Origin: Piscinibacter gummiphilus
GTDB lineage: Bacteria > Pseudomonadota > Gammaproteobacteria > Burkholderiales > Burkholderiaceae_C
Assembly: GCF_032681285.1 (NCBI RefSeq)
Contig: NZ_CP136336.1
Coordinates: 2,281,001 to 2,345,000, forward strand
Reading direction: 5' to 3'
DNA: 64,000 bases
A model generated the notes under the pieces. It saw only the letters and a program-made list of their open reading frames with translations, had not been told where the DNA came from and ran no database searches. Position numbers and translations under genes: made by a program. Shown here piece by piece: positions 53,165-63,243 of this stretch. The number at the start of each line of letters is the position of its first letter. Position 1 is the first letter of the stretch.

Positions 53165-53970
53165 TGGCGGGAAGGCGCTGAGGCGGGAGCCGCGGCGGAT
53201 CGGGTCGCTGCACCTTGCGGGCCACGCTTGGGCAGCAAGGTCGATTGATCGACGAAGCCCGAGGTCACCGCGATCTTCGGCAGGCCCGCGGGTTGATGGG
53301 CGGGTGGGTTCGGCCGCTTCGTGATCAGGTTGGTGGTGGCGCCAGGGCGGGCCTGCGCAACCGTGGGGGCGACTGGCTTAGGCTTGGGGGCGTAGGACGG
53401 GTTAGGCACCACGTTCGACTTCCGGCTCGAGTCGGCGGTGACGTCGTTGTTCGGCTTGCGCGCAGGCGGCACGGCCTTGGCCGCGAGTTGCTGGCGCTTC
53501 TCAGGGGGCAGCGCGTTGTACTCGTCCCACTTGGCCTTGCGCTCCTGGGCAGGCACCTGTTGGGCTTCGCGGAAATTCATGCGGGCCTGGCCGCGCTCGC
53601 GCGGTGTCAGCGTGGCCCATTCCGTCATGCGAGTCTGCACGCGGGCCTGTTCGGCGGGCGACATCGTGGGAAAGCGGTCGGCGATCTCCAGCCACTTCGA
53701 GCGGCGCGGGCTGTCGATGCGGCCCCACTCGGCTTCGAGCGGGCGCAGCGCCTGCCGCTGGCTGGGGCTGAGGGAAGACCAGGTCACGCCACCCGCAGGA
53801 GCCGCCTGCGCACCTTTGGTGTTCGATGGGATCGAAGTGGTCTGGGCCACGCTTGGCAGGGCCAATGCGGCGAGTACGGCTGCTGCGAGCGCCAAACCAC
53901 AGAAAGCGCTGCTGCGCCGCGTAAGACGATCGAGGCGAAAGAGTGGGGTCACGATCGCGACTCCGGTCAA
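53161..53970 (-). CDS. DUF3106 domain protein, secreted
   Basis: A 269-residue protein with an N-terminal signal-like segment (about 22-43) and the DUF3106 region (65-155) made of WxxLxPxxRxAL-like units, such as WSSLSPSQRQALRPLEAEW. The remainder is Pro/Ala/Lys-rich. The start is TTG at 53970 overlapping the DUF3619 stop (TTGA); GTG at 53952 is an alternative. No enzymatic motif is seen. Probably periplasmic. Confidence 0.8.
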   Translation of the reverse strand: MTGVAIVTPLFRLDRLTRRSSAFCGLALAAAVLAALALPSVAQTTSIPSNTKGAQAAPAGGVTWSSLSPSQRQALRPLEAEWGRIDSPRRSKWLEIADRFPTMSPAEQARVQTRMTEWATLTPRERGQARMNFREAQQVPAQERKAKWDEYNALPPEKRQQLAAKAVPPARKPNNDVTADSSRKSNVVPNPSYAPKPKPVAPTVAQARPGATTNLITKRPNPPAHQPAGLPKIAVTSGFVDQSTLLPKRGPQGAATRSAAAPASAPSRQ

Positions 53971-54416
53971 TCGCGAGGAGTTTTCAGAAACTCCACGAAG
54001 CCGGGATCGCTGTAGGCCGCGGGGGGAAGGTCGTCTGCGAGGATGGACGCGTCGATCTCAGCCGCAGCCGCAATCTGGCTCTGCGTGTGCAGACGCTGGA
54101 TCAGCACCAGACCGCCTACCAACGCCACCAGCGGCAACCATGCGGCAAGCTGCATCCACCAGCCGGAGCCTGCGGGGGCACCCAACGTGAGGTTGCCGTT
54201 GCCGTTGACCACGGTGGCAGAAGCCGCGCTCGTGGTGGAACGAGCTGCCTGGGCGCACTGCAGAGCCTGCTCGCGAGCGAAGCGCAGCCGCTCGGTCACG
54301 TCTTGCGGCAGCTCGGCGGCCTTTTCCGTCAGCCGAGCGGTCATGCGCAGAGCAAGCCGGGCCTCAAGGGCTTCCAGCTCGGCGGGTGCGTAAGGACGAA
54401 GTTCGGTGCGGTTCAT
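53967..54416 (-). CDS. DUF3619 family protein, single-pass membrane
   Basis: A 149-residue protein with a soluble N-terminal half (1-85), one membrane segment (about 87-107) and a short periplasmic tail. It is translationally coupled to the ECF sigma gene (ATGA). Position and topology fit an anti-sigma factor, but no zinc anti-sigma HxxxCxxC motif is visible. Confidence 0.85.
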   Translation of the reverse strand: MNRTELRPYAPAELEALEARLALRMTARLTEKAAELPQDVTERLRFAREQALQCAQAARSTTSAASATVVNGNGNLTLGAPAGSGWWMQLAAWLPLVALVGGLVLIQRLHTQSQIAAAAEIDASILADDLPPAAYSDPGFVEFLKTPRD

Positions 54417-54979
54417 AGCTCAATTCCCTTTGCCTTCAGGGCATCGGCCAAGGCGTGCACTGCGCGAGAGCAGTGGGTCTTGACGCTTCCCTCCGAGCAA
54501 CCCATCACGGCGGCTGTCTCGGCGACATCGAGTTCCTCCCAGTAACGCAGCAGGAAGGCTTCTCGTTGACGGGCAGGCAGCCTAGCCACTTCACCATCGA
54601 TGGCAAGCATGATTTGCGCCCGGGAAACCGAGTCAGCTGCACTTTCTGCAGCAGGAGAGTCATTTTCGGCCGCCAGAGTTTCCAGCAGATCGAAATCTCC
54701 GTCCTCGGATGAGGATTCGTACTCGGAAAAATTGCGGACCACCGCGTTGCGCACCTTCTGGCGGCGGAACCAGTCCATGGTGGCGTTGGACAGGATGCGC
54801 TGGAAGAGGAGCGGGAGCTCAGCCGCCGGCCGGTCGATGTACTTTTCGGCCAAGCGGATCATGGAGTCTTGGACGATGTCGAGTGCGGCATCGTCGTCCC
54901 GAACGGCATACGCGACGCGCTTGAAGGCACGTCTCTCAACGCTTTTCAGGAAATCCGAGAGTTCTTTGTCAGATGCCAA
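54413..54979 (-). CDS. ECF-type RNA polymerase sigma factor
   Basis: A 188-residue sigma-70 family protein. Region 2 is RRAFKRVAYAVRDDDAALDIVQDSMIRLAEKY, with LLFQRILSNATMDWFRRQK; region 4 is LPARQREAFLLRYWEELDVAETAAVMGCSEGSVKTHCSRAVHAL. Between them is an acidic linker. It heads a four-gene overlapping operon with DUF3619, DUF3106 and RDD proteins, an arrangement recurrent in betaproteobacteria. Confidence 0.92.
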   Translation of the reverse strand: MASDKELSDFLKSVERRAFKRVAYAVRDDDAALDIVQDSMIRLAEKYIDRPAAELPLLFQRILSNATMDWFRRQKVRNAVVRNFSEYESSSEDGDFDLLETLAAENDSPAAESAADSVSRAQIMLAIDGEVARLPARQREAFLLRYWEELDVAETAAVMGCSEGSVKTHCSRAVHALADALKAKGIEL

Positions 54980-55065
54980 GGGGATGCCCGGGGGCCGGCA
55001 GCTCGAAAACCGGCGGGATTATGGCACTCGCGCATTCCGTCGCCCTGCGCGAGCCCTCGCAGCTC

Positions 55066-55120
55066 TATAATGTGCGTTCGCACAACATCTGGTCTTAATT
55101 TGGCGCCCGACCTGGGCGCC
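55066..55120 (+). promoter_or_regulatory. ilvB promoter -10 and leader stem-loop
   Basis: TATAAT at 55066-55071 is a perfect -10; a -35 is not convincing. The leader holds GGCGCCC (55102-55108) pairing with GGGCGCC (55114-55120) around GACCT, followed by TTCGTTATT. It may be a weak terminator or stability element. No Ile/Val/Leu-rich leader peptide is seen. Confidence 0.5.
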
Positions 55121-55214
55121 TTCGTTATTACCGAGCAGGTACCACACCCGCTTCAAAAGAGCGCGGAGAGGTGCACCGATGGATTTTCGTTAGAGAAATT
55201 CGCAAAGGTTCAAC

Positions 55215-56990
55215 ATGGACATGTCTGCCGCGGAAATCAAACGCGCCGCCTCGGCGCAGCCGCAAAACTCCCCCTCCGCCGAGCCGAACGGCTCGGAAAT
55301 CCTGGTCCGCTGCCTTCAGGCCGAAGGCGTCAAGTTCCTCTGGGGCTACCCCGGCGGTGCGGTCCTCTACATCTACGACGCCCTGTACAAGCAGGAGAGC
55401 ATCGAGCACATCCTCGTACGCCATGAGCAAGCCGCCGTGCACGCGGCCGATGGCTACGCCCGGGCGACGGGCGATGTCGGTGTGGCACTGGTGACCTCGG
55501 GCCCTGGCGTGACCAATGCCATCACCGGCATTGCGACCGCGTACATGGACTCGATCCCGATGGTGATCATCACCGGACAGGTGCCCACGCCGGCAATCGG
55601 CCTCGACGCCTTCCAGGAGTGCGACACCGTCGGCATCACCCGCCCGATCGTCAAGCACAACTTCCTGGTGAAGGACGTGCGCGATCTCGCCATCACGCTG
55701 AAGAAGGCCTTCCACATCGCCCGCACAGGCCGCCCCGGCCCGGTGGTGGTCGACATCCCGAAGGACGTGTCGCTCAAGACTGCGCCGTTCCACTACCCGG
55801 CGACCGTCGAGATGCGCTCGTACAACCCGGCACGCAAGGGCCATGGCGGGCAGATCCGCAAGGCCGTGCAGCTGCTGCTGGCCGCCAAGCGCCCCTACAT
55901 CTACACCGGCGGTGGCGTGGTGCTGGGCAATGCTGCAGCCGAACTGCGCGAACTGGTGAACCTGCTCGGCTACCCCGTCACCAACACGCTGATGGGCCTG
56001 GGCGCGACGCCTGCGAGTGACCCCAAATTCCTCGGGATGCTCGGCATGCACGGCACCTACGAAGCCAACATGACGATGCAGAACTGCGACGTCCTGCTGG
56101 CCGTGGGCGCCCGGTTCGACGACCGCGTGATCGGCAACCCCAAGCACTTCGCCTCGGTCGAACGCAAGATCATCCACATCGACATCGACCCGTCATCGAT
56201 CTCGAAGCGCGTGAAGGTCGACATCCCCATCGTCGGCGACGTGAAGGACGTGCTGCAGGAGCTGATCGCCCAGATCAAGGAAGCACAAGCCAAGCCTGAC
56301 GTGCAGTCGCTGTCGGCCTGGTGGGGCCAGATCAACGAATGGCGCAAGCGCGAGTGCCTGAAATACAAGAACAGCACCGAGGTCATCAAGCCGCAGTACG
56401 TGGTCGAAACCCTGTGTGAGCTGACCCGCAACCGCGACACCTACATCACCTCCGACGTCGGCCAGCACCAGATGTGGGCCGCGCAGTTCTACCGCTTCGA
56501 GGAGCCGCGCCGCTGGATCAACTCGGGTGGCCTGGGAACGATGGGCGTGGGCCTGCCGTACGCCATGGGCATCAAGATGGCCAAGCCCGATTCAGACGTT
56601 TTCTGCATCACCGGCGAAGGGTCCATCCAGATGTGCATCCAGGAGCTGTCGACCTGCCTGCAGTACAAGACCCCGGTCAAGGTGGTCTCGCTCAACAACC
56701 GCTACCTGGGCATGGTGCGCCAGTGGCAGGAACTGGACTACCAGGGCCGCTACTCGCACAGCTACATGGACGCGCTGCCCGACTTCGTGAAGCTCGCCGA
56801 GGCCTATGGCCACGTCGGTCTGCTGGTCGAGAAGCCGGGTGACGTGGAGCCGGCGCTGCGCGAAGCCATCAAGCTCAAGGACCGCACCGTCTTCCTCGAC
56901 ATCCGCACCGACCCCACGGAGAACGTCTGGCCGATGGTGCAGGCCGGCAAGGGCATCTCGGAGATGCTGCTCGGGTCCGAAGACCTGTGA
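55215..56990 (+). CDS. ilvB: Acetolactate synthase, large subunit
   Basis: ThDP-dependent first common step of branched-chain amino acid synthesis. The 591-residue protein has the ThDP-activating Glu in [46 protein letters not shown], and the C-terminal [14 protein letters not shown]hDP-Mg site with [14 protein letters not shown]. The start follows AAAGG at 6 bases. An N-terminal 25-residue polar leader is variable. The small subunit follows after a structured spacer. Confidence 0.96.
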   Translation: MDMSAAEIKRAASAQPQNSPSAEPNGSEILVRCLQAEGVKFLWGYPGGAVLYIYDALYKQESIEHILVRHEQAAVHAADGYARATGDVGVALVTSGPGVTNAITGIATAYMDSIPMVIITGQVPTPAIGLDAFQECDTVGITRPIVKHNFLVKDVRDLAITLKKAFHIARTGRPGPVVVDIPKDVSLKTAPFHYPATVEMRSYNPARKGHGGQIRKAVQLLLAAKRPYIYTGGGVVLGNAAAELRELVNLLGYPVTNTLMGLGATPASDPKFLGMLGMHGTYEANMTMQNCDVLLAVGARFDDRVIGNPKHFASVERKIIHIDIDPSSISKRVKVDIPIVGDVKDVLQELIAQIKEAQAKPDVQSLSAWWGQINEWRKRECLKYKNSTEVIKPQYVVETLCELTRNRDTYITSDVGQHQMWAAQFYRFEEPRRWINSGGLGTMGVGLPYAMGIKMAKPDSDVFCITGEGSIQMCIQELSTCLQYKTPVKVVSLNNRYLGMVRQWQELDYQGRYSHSYMDALPDFVKLAEAYGHVGLLVEKPGDVEPALREAIKLKDRTVFLDIRTDPTENVWPMVQAGKGISEMLLGSEDL

Positions 56991-57147
56991 GACGCTGAAC
57001 CCGGCCAGGGGTGGTGCGTTACCGCGCCCACCCGAACGCCCGGGAGACGCGCCGAACGACTTCGGCCATTCCTAACCCTTATTCACGGACAGCGTGGCCA
57101 AGGGTCATGGGTTACCGCCCATGGCCTGAAGAGCGCGCTACACACCC
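56991..57147 (+). ncRNA. Structured RNA candidate between ilvB and ilvH
   Basis: A 157-base gap with a run of stems. GGGTGGTGCG (57009-57018) pairs with CGCGCCCACCC (57023-57033) around TTAC. GCCGAA (57051-57056) pairs with TTCGGC (57061-57066). ACCCTT (57075-57080) pairs with AAGGGT (57100-57105) around inner CACG/CGTG. CATGGG (57106-57111) pairs with CCCATG (57118-57123) around TTACCG. Two loops carry TTAC. A betaproteobacterial RNA motif named ilvH has been reported; identity with it is not tested here. Confidence 0.65.
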
Positions 57148-57639
57148 ATGAAACACATCATTGCCTTGCTGCTGGAAAACGAACCAGGAGCCTTGTCGCG
57201 CGTGGTCGCCCTGTTCTCGGCCCGCGGCTACAACATCGAAAGCCTCACGGTCGCGCCGACGGAAGACCCGTCGCTCTCGCGCATGACCATCGTGACCACC
57301 GGCTCGGATGACGTGATCGAGCAGATCACCAAGCACCTGAACCGCCTGATCGAAGTGGTGAAGGTCGTCGACCTCACCGAAGGTGCCTACACCGAGCGTG
57401 AGCTGATGCTCATCAAGGTGCGCGCCGTCGGCAAGGAACGCGAGGAGATGAAGCGCATGGCCGACATCTTCCGCGGCCGCATCATCGACGTCACCGAGAA
57501 GAGCTACACCATAGAGTTGACCGGCGATGCGTCCAAGCTCGATGCCTTCATCGAAGCCCTGGACCGCACCGCCATTCTGGAAACCGTGCGCACCGGCACC
57601 AGCGGGATCGGTCGCGGCGAGCGCATCCTGCGCGCGTGA
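57148..57639 (+). CDS. ilvH: Acetolactate synthase, small (regulatory) subunit
   Basis: A 163-residue protein with an N-terminal ACT domain (MKHIIALLLENEPGALSRVVALFSARGYNIESLTVAPTEDP) and the ALS_ss C-terminal domain. It activates IlvB and gives valine feedback inhibition. Follows the structured spacer. Confidence 0.96.
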   Translation: MKHIIALLLENEPGALSRVVALFSARGYNIESLTVAPTEDPSLSRMTIVTTGSDDVIEQITKHLNRLIEVVKVVDLTEGAYTERELMLIKVRAVGKEREEMKRMADIFRGRIIDVTEKSYTIELTGDASKLDAFIEALDRTAILETVRTGTSGIGRGERILRA

Positions 57640-57673
57640 GTCCCTCACCGAAAATCCCCGAACCCCGCTTTGA

Positions 57674-58717
<1,044 letters not shown>

Positions 58718-58740
58718 TCGTCCACCGTTCTCCGCACGAG

Positions 58741-58770
58741 ACGCCGCAAGGGAAACCTTGCGGCGTTTTT
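58741..58770 (+). terminator. Terminator after ilvC
   Basis: ACGCCGCAAGG pairs perfectly with CCTTGCGGCGT across GAAA, followed by TTTT. It marks the end of the ilvBHC transcript. Confidence 0.88.
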
Positions 58771-58823
58771 GCTGGGGGCTGCGGTATCCTCCCAGCCTTG
58801 GTTTCCGACCTCTTCACACGCAG

Positions 58824-59657
58824 ATGAACGACATGCATGACGGCGTGCAACCCGTGGCCGACGCAGACGAAGCGCCGGCTCGCCCGCGCCGCAAAGGCAT
58901 CTACATCCTGCCGAATCTATTCACGTTGGCGGCGCTCTTCGGAGGCTTCTACGGCATCGTGATGGCGATGAACGGCCGCTTCGAGCAGGCGGCCATCGGC
59001 ATCTTCTGCGCGATGGTGCTCGACAGCCTCGACGGCCGGGTCGCTCGAATGACCAACACGCAGAGCACCTTCGGCGAGCAGATGGACAGCCTGTCCGACA
59101 TGGTCTCGTTCGGTGCGGCCCCGGCGCTCATCGTGTACGAATGGGCGCTCAAAGGTCTGGGCAAGCTCGGCTGGATCGCAGCGTTCGTCTACTGCTCTTG
59201 CGCCGCGCTGCGCCTCGCCCGCTTCAACACCAACCTCGGCGTGGTCGACAAGCGCTTCTTCCAGGGCCTGCCCAGCCCCGCGGCCGCAGCCCTCGTGATG
59301 GGTTTCATCTGGCTGATGGACGACTCGGGCTTCAAGGTCGCGCTCACCGGCGATTGGCTGCGCTGGACGGCCTTCGGCTTCGCGATGTACGCCGGCCTCA
59401 CGATGGTCACCAACGTGCCGTTCTACAGCTTCAAGGACGTGAGCTTCAAGCGCTCGGTGCCCTTCATCGTGATCGTGGCCATCGCGCTCGGCATTGCCGT
59501 CATCAACATCCATGCGCCCTCGGTGCTCTTCGGTGTCTTCTGCATCTATGGCCTGTCGGGCTACGTGGTCTATGTCTGGAAGCGCATGAAAGGCCGCCCG
59601 GTGAGCGTTATTGCCACTTCGATGGACGAGCCCGACGAAGAAGGCCTGCACCGCTGA
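58824..59657 (+). CDS. pssA: CDP-diacylglycerol--serine O-phosphatidyltransferase
   Basis: Makes phosphatidylserine from CDP-diacylglycerol and serine at the inner membrane. The 277-residue protein has the CDP-alcohol phosphotransferase motif D-S-L-D-G-R-V-A-R, then G-E-Q-M-D-S-L-S-D, and about eight membrane segments, so it is the membrane-type (Bacillus-like) enzyme. Start at the ATG giving MNDMHDG. It lies between ilvC and leuA, as in many Burkholderiales. Confidence 0.93.
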   Translation: MNDMHDGVQPVADADEAPARPRRKGIYILPNLFTLAALFGGFYGIVMAMNGRFEQAAIGIFCAMVLDSLDGRVARMTNTQSTFGEQMDSLSDMVSFGAAPALIVYEWALKGLGKLGWIAAFVYCSCAALRLARFNTNLGVVDKRFFQGLPSPAAAALVMGFIWLMDDSGFKVALTGDWLRWTAFGFAMYAGLTMVTNVPFYSFKDVSFKRSVPFIVIVAIALGIAVINIHAPSVLFGVFCIYGLSGYVVYVWKRMKGRPVSVIATSMDEPDEEGLHR

Positions 59658-59683
59658 AGAAAACGCTGATATATTCGCCAGCC

Positions 59684-59740
59684 ATGACGTTCTCGATCTC
59701 CCTCGCGCTAGCTCTACTAGAGGTGCCACGGGCTCGCTGA
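59684..59740 (+). CDS. leuA leader peptide, Leu-rich with CTA codons
   Basis: An 18-codon peptide (MTFSISLALALLEVPRAR). It carries four leucine codons: CTC, CTA, CTA and CTA. CTA is rare in a GC-rich genome, so starvation for leucine would stall ribosomes here. No strong Shine-Dalgarno site is seen; a TATATT lies about 12 bases upstream and the message may be nearly leaderless. CGGGC (59729-59733) can pair with GCCCG (59772-59776) of the terminator, giving an antiterminator. Confidence 0.78.
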   Translation: MTFSISLALALLEVPRAR

Positions 59741-59767
59741 TCGTTCACGTCCATCGTTTTCGTTCTC

Positions 59768-59807
59768 AACGGCCCGTTTGCAACCAGCATCGGGCCGTTT
59801 TGCATTT
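59768..59807 (+). terminator. leuA attenuator terminator
   Basis: AACGGCCCG (59768-59776) pairs perfectly with CGGGCCGTT (59791-59799), followed by TTGCATTT. It lies between the leader peptide and leuA. Confidence 0.85.
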
Positions 59808-59848
59808 GGGTTTGCTGGTTGCCGTTCAACTCTCTTCAGGGGATGACC

Positions 59849-61546
59849 ATGTTGAAGCAACCGCAGCAGAAATACCGACCCTTCGCCCCCGTTGGCTTGC
59901 GTGATCGCACTTGGCCTGACGCCGTGCTCACCCAAGCGCCAATCTGGCTCAGCACCGACCTGCGCGATGGCAACCAAGCGCTGATCGAGCCGATGGATCT
60001 GCCGCGCAAGCTGCGCATGTTCGAGATGCTGCTGCGCATCGGCTTCAAGGAAATCGAGGTCGGCTTTCCTTCGGCATCGCAGACCGAATTCGACTTCCTC
60101 CGCACCTTGATCGAGCAGGATCTCGTGCCGGACGACGTGACGATCCAGGTGCTGACCCAAGCCCGCGAGCCCTTGATCCGCCGCACCTTCGAGTCGCTGA
60201 AGGGCGCAAAGCGCGCGATCGTGCACCTCTACAACGCCACCGCGCCGGTGATGCGCGACGTGGTGCTCGGGTTAGACAAGGACGGCGTCGTGGCCCTCGC
60301 CGTGGAGCACGCTCAGCTGATGAACCAGCTCGCCGCCGAACAGCCCGAGACGGAGTGGCGCTTCGAGTATTCGCCGGAGACCTTCTCCGACACCGAGCTC
60401 GAATTTGCCAAGCGCATCGTGGACGCCGTCACCGAAGTGTGGCAGCCCACGCCCGAGCGCAAATGCATCGTCAACCTGCCGACGACCATCGAGCGCTCGA
60501 CGCCGAACATCTTCGCCGACATGGTCGAGTGGATGCACCGCCACTTGGCCCGCCGCGACAGCATCGTGCTGTCGGTGCACCCGCACAACGACCGCGGCAC
60601 CGGCACCGCCACGGGAGAGTTCGCCTTGATGGCCGGTGCCGACCGCATCGAAGGCTGCCTCTTCGGCAACGGCGAGCGCACCGGCAACTGCGACCTCGTC
60701 AACATCGCACTCAACCTCTACACGCAGGGCGTGTCACCGATGCTCGACTTCTCGGACATCGACGAGGTGCGCCGCTGCGTCGAGCACTGCAACCAGCTGC
60801 CGGTTCATCCGCGCCACCCCTACGTCGGCGACCTGGTCTACACCTCGTTCTCGGGCTCGCACCAGGACGCCATCAAGAAGGCCTTCGCCGCGCGCAAGGA
60901 GGGCGACGTCTGGAACATGCCCTACCTGCCGATCGACCCGAAAGACCTCGGTCGCAGCTACGACGCGGTGATCCGCGTCAACAGCCAGTCGGGCAAGGGT
61001 GGCATCTCGTACCTGCTCGAGAACGAATATGGCCTCGAGCTCCCGCGCCGCCTGCAGATCGAGTTCAGCCAGGTGGTGCAGGCCGTGATGGACGACACCG
61101 GCAAGGAGCAGACCGCCGCCGAGCTGTGGAACATCTTCCAGCGCGAATACAGCGCCGCCGGGGCCTGGGATGCACAGGTCGTGCACGCGACGATCTCGCC
61201 GGTCGCCGACGGACAGGTCAAGCTCTCGACCAGCGTCTACGTCGATGGCCGCGGCCTGAAGGTCGAAGGGCAGGGCACGGGCCCGATCGAAGCTTTCGTC
61301 GAAGGCGTGAACCGCCAGCTTGCCTCGAAGGTGCGCGTGCTCGACTACCACGAGCACGCCATCGGCAGTGGCGCCGATGCCAAGGCCGTGGCGTATCTCG
61401 AGCTGCGCGTGGGCGATGGCCCCACGCTCTTCGGCGTGGGCATCGATGCCAACATCGTCTCGGCGTCGCTCAAAGCCATCACGTCGGGACTGCATCGCGC
61501 ACGCCGCCAGGGCAAGCTGCAGTTCGCGCAAGCGGCGCTCGCCTAA
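59849..61546 (+). CDS. leuA: 2-isopropylmalate synthase, yeast-like (long) type
   Basis: Condenses acetyl-CoA with 2-oxoisovalerate, the first step of leucine synthesis. The 565-residue protein is of the LeuA type II subgroup (TIGR00970-like): [26 protein letters not shown] (metal His), [13 protein letters not shown], and a C-terminal leucine-binding domain ([19 protein letters not shown]). ATG at 59849 has GGGG at a proper distance; ATG at 59843 is too near it. Controlled by the upstream attenuator. Confidence 0.93.
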   Translation: MLKQPQQKYRPFAPVGLRDRTWPDAVLTQAPIWLSTDLRDGNQALIEPMDLPRKLRMFEMLLRIGFKEIEVGFPSASQTEFDFLRTLIEQDLVPDDVTIQVLTQAREPLIRRTFESLKGAKRAIVHLYNATAPVMRDVVLGLDKDGVVALAVEHAQLMNQLAAEQPETEWRFEYSPETFSDTELEFAKRIVDAVTEVWQPTPERKCIVNLPTTIERSTPNIFADMVEWMHRHLARRDSIVLSVHPHNDRGTGTATGEFALMAGADRIEGCLFGNGERTGNCDLVNIALNLYTQGVSPMLDFSDIDEVRRCVEHCNQLPVHPRHPYVGDLVYTSFSGSHQDAIKKAFAARKEGDVWNMPYLPIDPKDLGRSYDAVIRVNSQSGKGGISYLLENEYGLELPRRLQIEFSQVVQAVMDDTGKEQTAAELWNIFQREYSAAGAWDAQVVHATISPVADGQVKLSTSVYVDGRGLKVEGQGTGPIEAFVEGVNRQLASKVRVLDYHEHAIGSGADAKAVAYLELRVGDGPTLFGVGIDANIVSASLKAITSGLHRARRQGKLQFAQAALA

Positions 61547-61580
61547 CATCGCGGAAAAGCCAGCCATTGAGGAGCACCCC

Positions 61581-63122
61581 ATGACCGACAAACTCATCAT
61601 TTTCGACACCACCTTGCGCGATGGCGAGCAGTCGCCCGGGGCCTCGATGACCAAGGACGAGAAGCTGCGCATCGCGCGCCAGCTTGAGCGGCTGAAGGTC
61701 AACGTGATCGAGGCGGGCTTCGCCGCCTCATCCAACGGCGACTTCGAAGCCGTGCGTGCGATCGCGCAGGCGATCAAGGACAGCACCGTCTGTTCGCTGG
61801 CTCGCGCCAACGACCGCGACATCTCGCGTGCCGCCGAGGCGCTGAAGGGCGGCAACTCCACCCGCATCCACCTCTTCCTTGCGACGAGCGCGTTGCACAT
61901 GGAGAAGAAGCTGCGCATGACGCCCGACCAGGTGTTCGAGCAGGCCAGACTCTCGACGCGATTTGCGCGCAACCTCACGGAAGACGTTGAGTTCTCGCCC
62001 GAAGACGGCTATCGCTCCGACCCCGACTTCCTCTGCCGCGTGCTCGAAGCGGTGATCGACGCGGGGGCGACCACGCTCAACATCCCCGACACCGTGGGCT
62101 ATGCGATCCCCGAGCTCTACGGCAACTTCATCCGCAATCTGCGTGAACGCATCCCCAACTCCGACAAGGCGATCTGGTCGGTGCATTGCCACAACGACCT
62201 GGGCATGGCGGTCGCCAACTCACTGGCGGGCGTGAAGATCGGTGGTGCGCGCCAGGTGGAGTGCACCATCAACGGCCTCGGCGAACGCGCGGGCAACTGC
62301 GCGCTGGAAGAGATCGTGATGGCCGTGCGCACCCGCAAGGACTACTTCGGCCTCTCGCTCGACATCGACGCGTCGCAGATCGTGCCGGCCTCGCGCCTCG
62401 TCTCGCAGACCACCGGTTTCGTGGTGCAGCCCAACAAGGCCGTCGTCGGCGCCAACGCCTTCGCGCACGCCTCGGGCATCCACCAGGACGGCGTGCTCAA
62501 GGCGCGCGACACCTACGAGATCATGCGTGCCGAAGACGTGGGCTGGACGGCCAACAAGATCGTGCTGGGCAAGCTCTCGGGCCGCAACGCCTTCAAGCAG
62601 CGCCTGCACGAACTGGGCATCGAGATGGAGTCCGAGGCCGAGATCAACGCGGCCTTCGCCAAGTTCAAGGAGCTGGCCGACCGCAAGAGCGACATCTTCG
62701 ACGAGGACATCCTCGCCCTCGTGATGGACGAGTCGGTGACCACCGAGCACGAGCACTACCGTCTGCTGGCGCTCTCTCAGCGCTCGGAGACCGGCGAGCG
62801 CCCGCACGCCCGGGTGGCTTTCGCGGCCGGCGAACAAGAGTTGCATGCTGAGAGCGACGGCAATGGCCCGGTCGACGCCAGCCTCAAGGCCATCGAGACG
62901 CAGGTGAAAAGCGGGGCGGAAATGCTGCTTTATTCGGTGAACGCCATCACCTCGGGCAGCACAGAATCACAGGGCGAGGTCACTGTGCGGCTTCAACACG
63001 GCGGGCGTGTCGTGAACGGTGTGGGGTCCGATCCCGACATCGTCGTTGCGTCGGCCAAAGCCTACCTTTCGGCGTTGAACAAGCTGCACAGCAAGAACGA
63101 GCGCGTGGCTGCGCAGGGGTGA
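61581..63122 (+). CDS. leuA: 2-isopropylmalate synthase, bacterial (short) type
   Basis: A 513-residue LeuA of the other subgroup (TIGR00973-like): [46 protein letters not shown], and the C-terminal regulatory domain. It begins 35 bases after the first leuA and is followed by a 121-base gap. Citramalate synthase and homocitrate synthase are relatives; the full-length regulatory domain and linkage favour isopropylmalate synthase. Confidence 0.9.
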   Translation: MTDKLIIFDTTLRDGEQSPGASMTKDEKLRIARQLERLKVNVIEAGFAASSNGDFEAVRAIAQAIKDSTVCSLARANDRDISRAAEALKGGNSTRIHLFLATSALHMEKKLRMTPDQVFEQARLSTRFARNLTEDVEFSPEDGYRSDPDFLCRVLEAVIDAGATTLNIPDTVGYAIPELYGNFIRNLRERIPNSDKAIWSVHCHNDLGMAVANSLAGVKIGGARQVECTINGLGERAGNCALEEIVMAVRTRKDYFGLSLDIDASQIVPASRLVSQTTGFVVQPNKAVVGANAFAHASGIHQDGVLKARDTYEIMRAEDVGWTANKIVLGKLSGRNAFKQRLHELGIEMESEAEINAAFAKFKELADRKSDIFDEDILALVMDESVTTEHEHYRLLALSQRSETGERPHARVAFAAGEQELHAESDGNGPVDASLKAIETQVKSGAEMLLYSVNAITSGSTESQGEVTVRLQHGGRVVNGVGSDPDIVVASAKAYLSALNKLHSKNERVAAQG

Positions 63123-63185
63123 TATTTCTCACAAACCTGACAACTCCTAGGTCTGACTTTAGGAAAAACGCGCAAGTTTTTGATC

Positions 63186-63214
63186 TTGCGAGGGTTTTTT
63201 CGTTGGCCTACACT
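63186..63214 (+). promoter_or_regulatory. Promoter candidate for the carboxypeptidase gene
   Basis: TTGCGA and TACACT spaced 17 bases, 30 bases before the GTG start. Fair match to a sigma-70 promoter. Confidence 0.5.
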
Positions 63215-63243
63215 CGGGCGACCGAGCGTGAAAGGTAGTTGTT

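Noticed and set aside
55122..55214. A branched-chain leader peptide before ilvB
   Set aside because: The short frames found (for example one starting MDFR) lack clusters of Ile, Val or Leu codons.
63123..63185. A terminator after the second leuA
   Set aside because: Only a weak TCCTA/TAGGA hairpin is present with no good T-run, so I do not call it.
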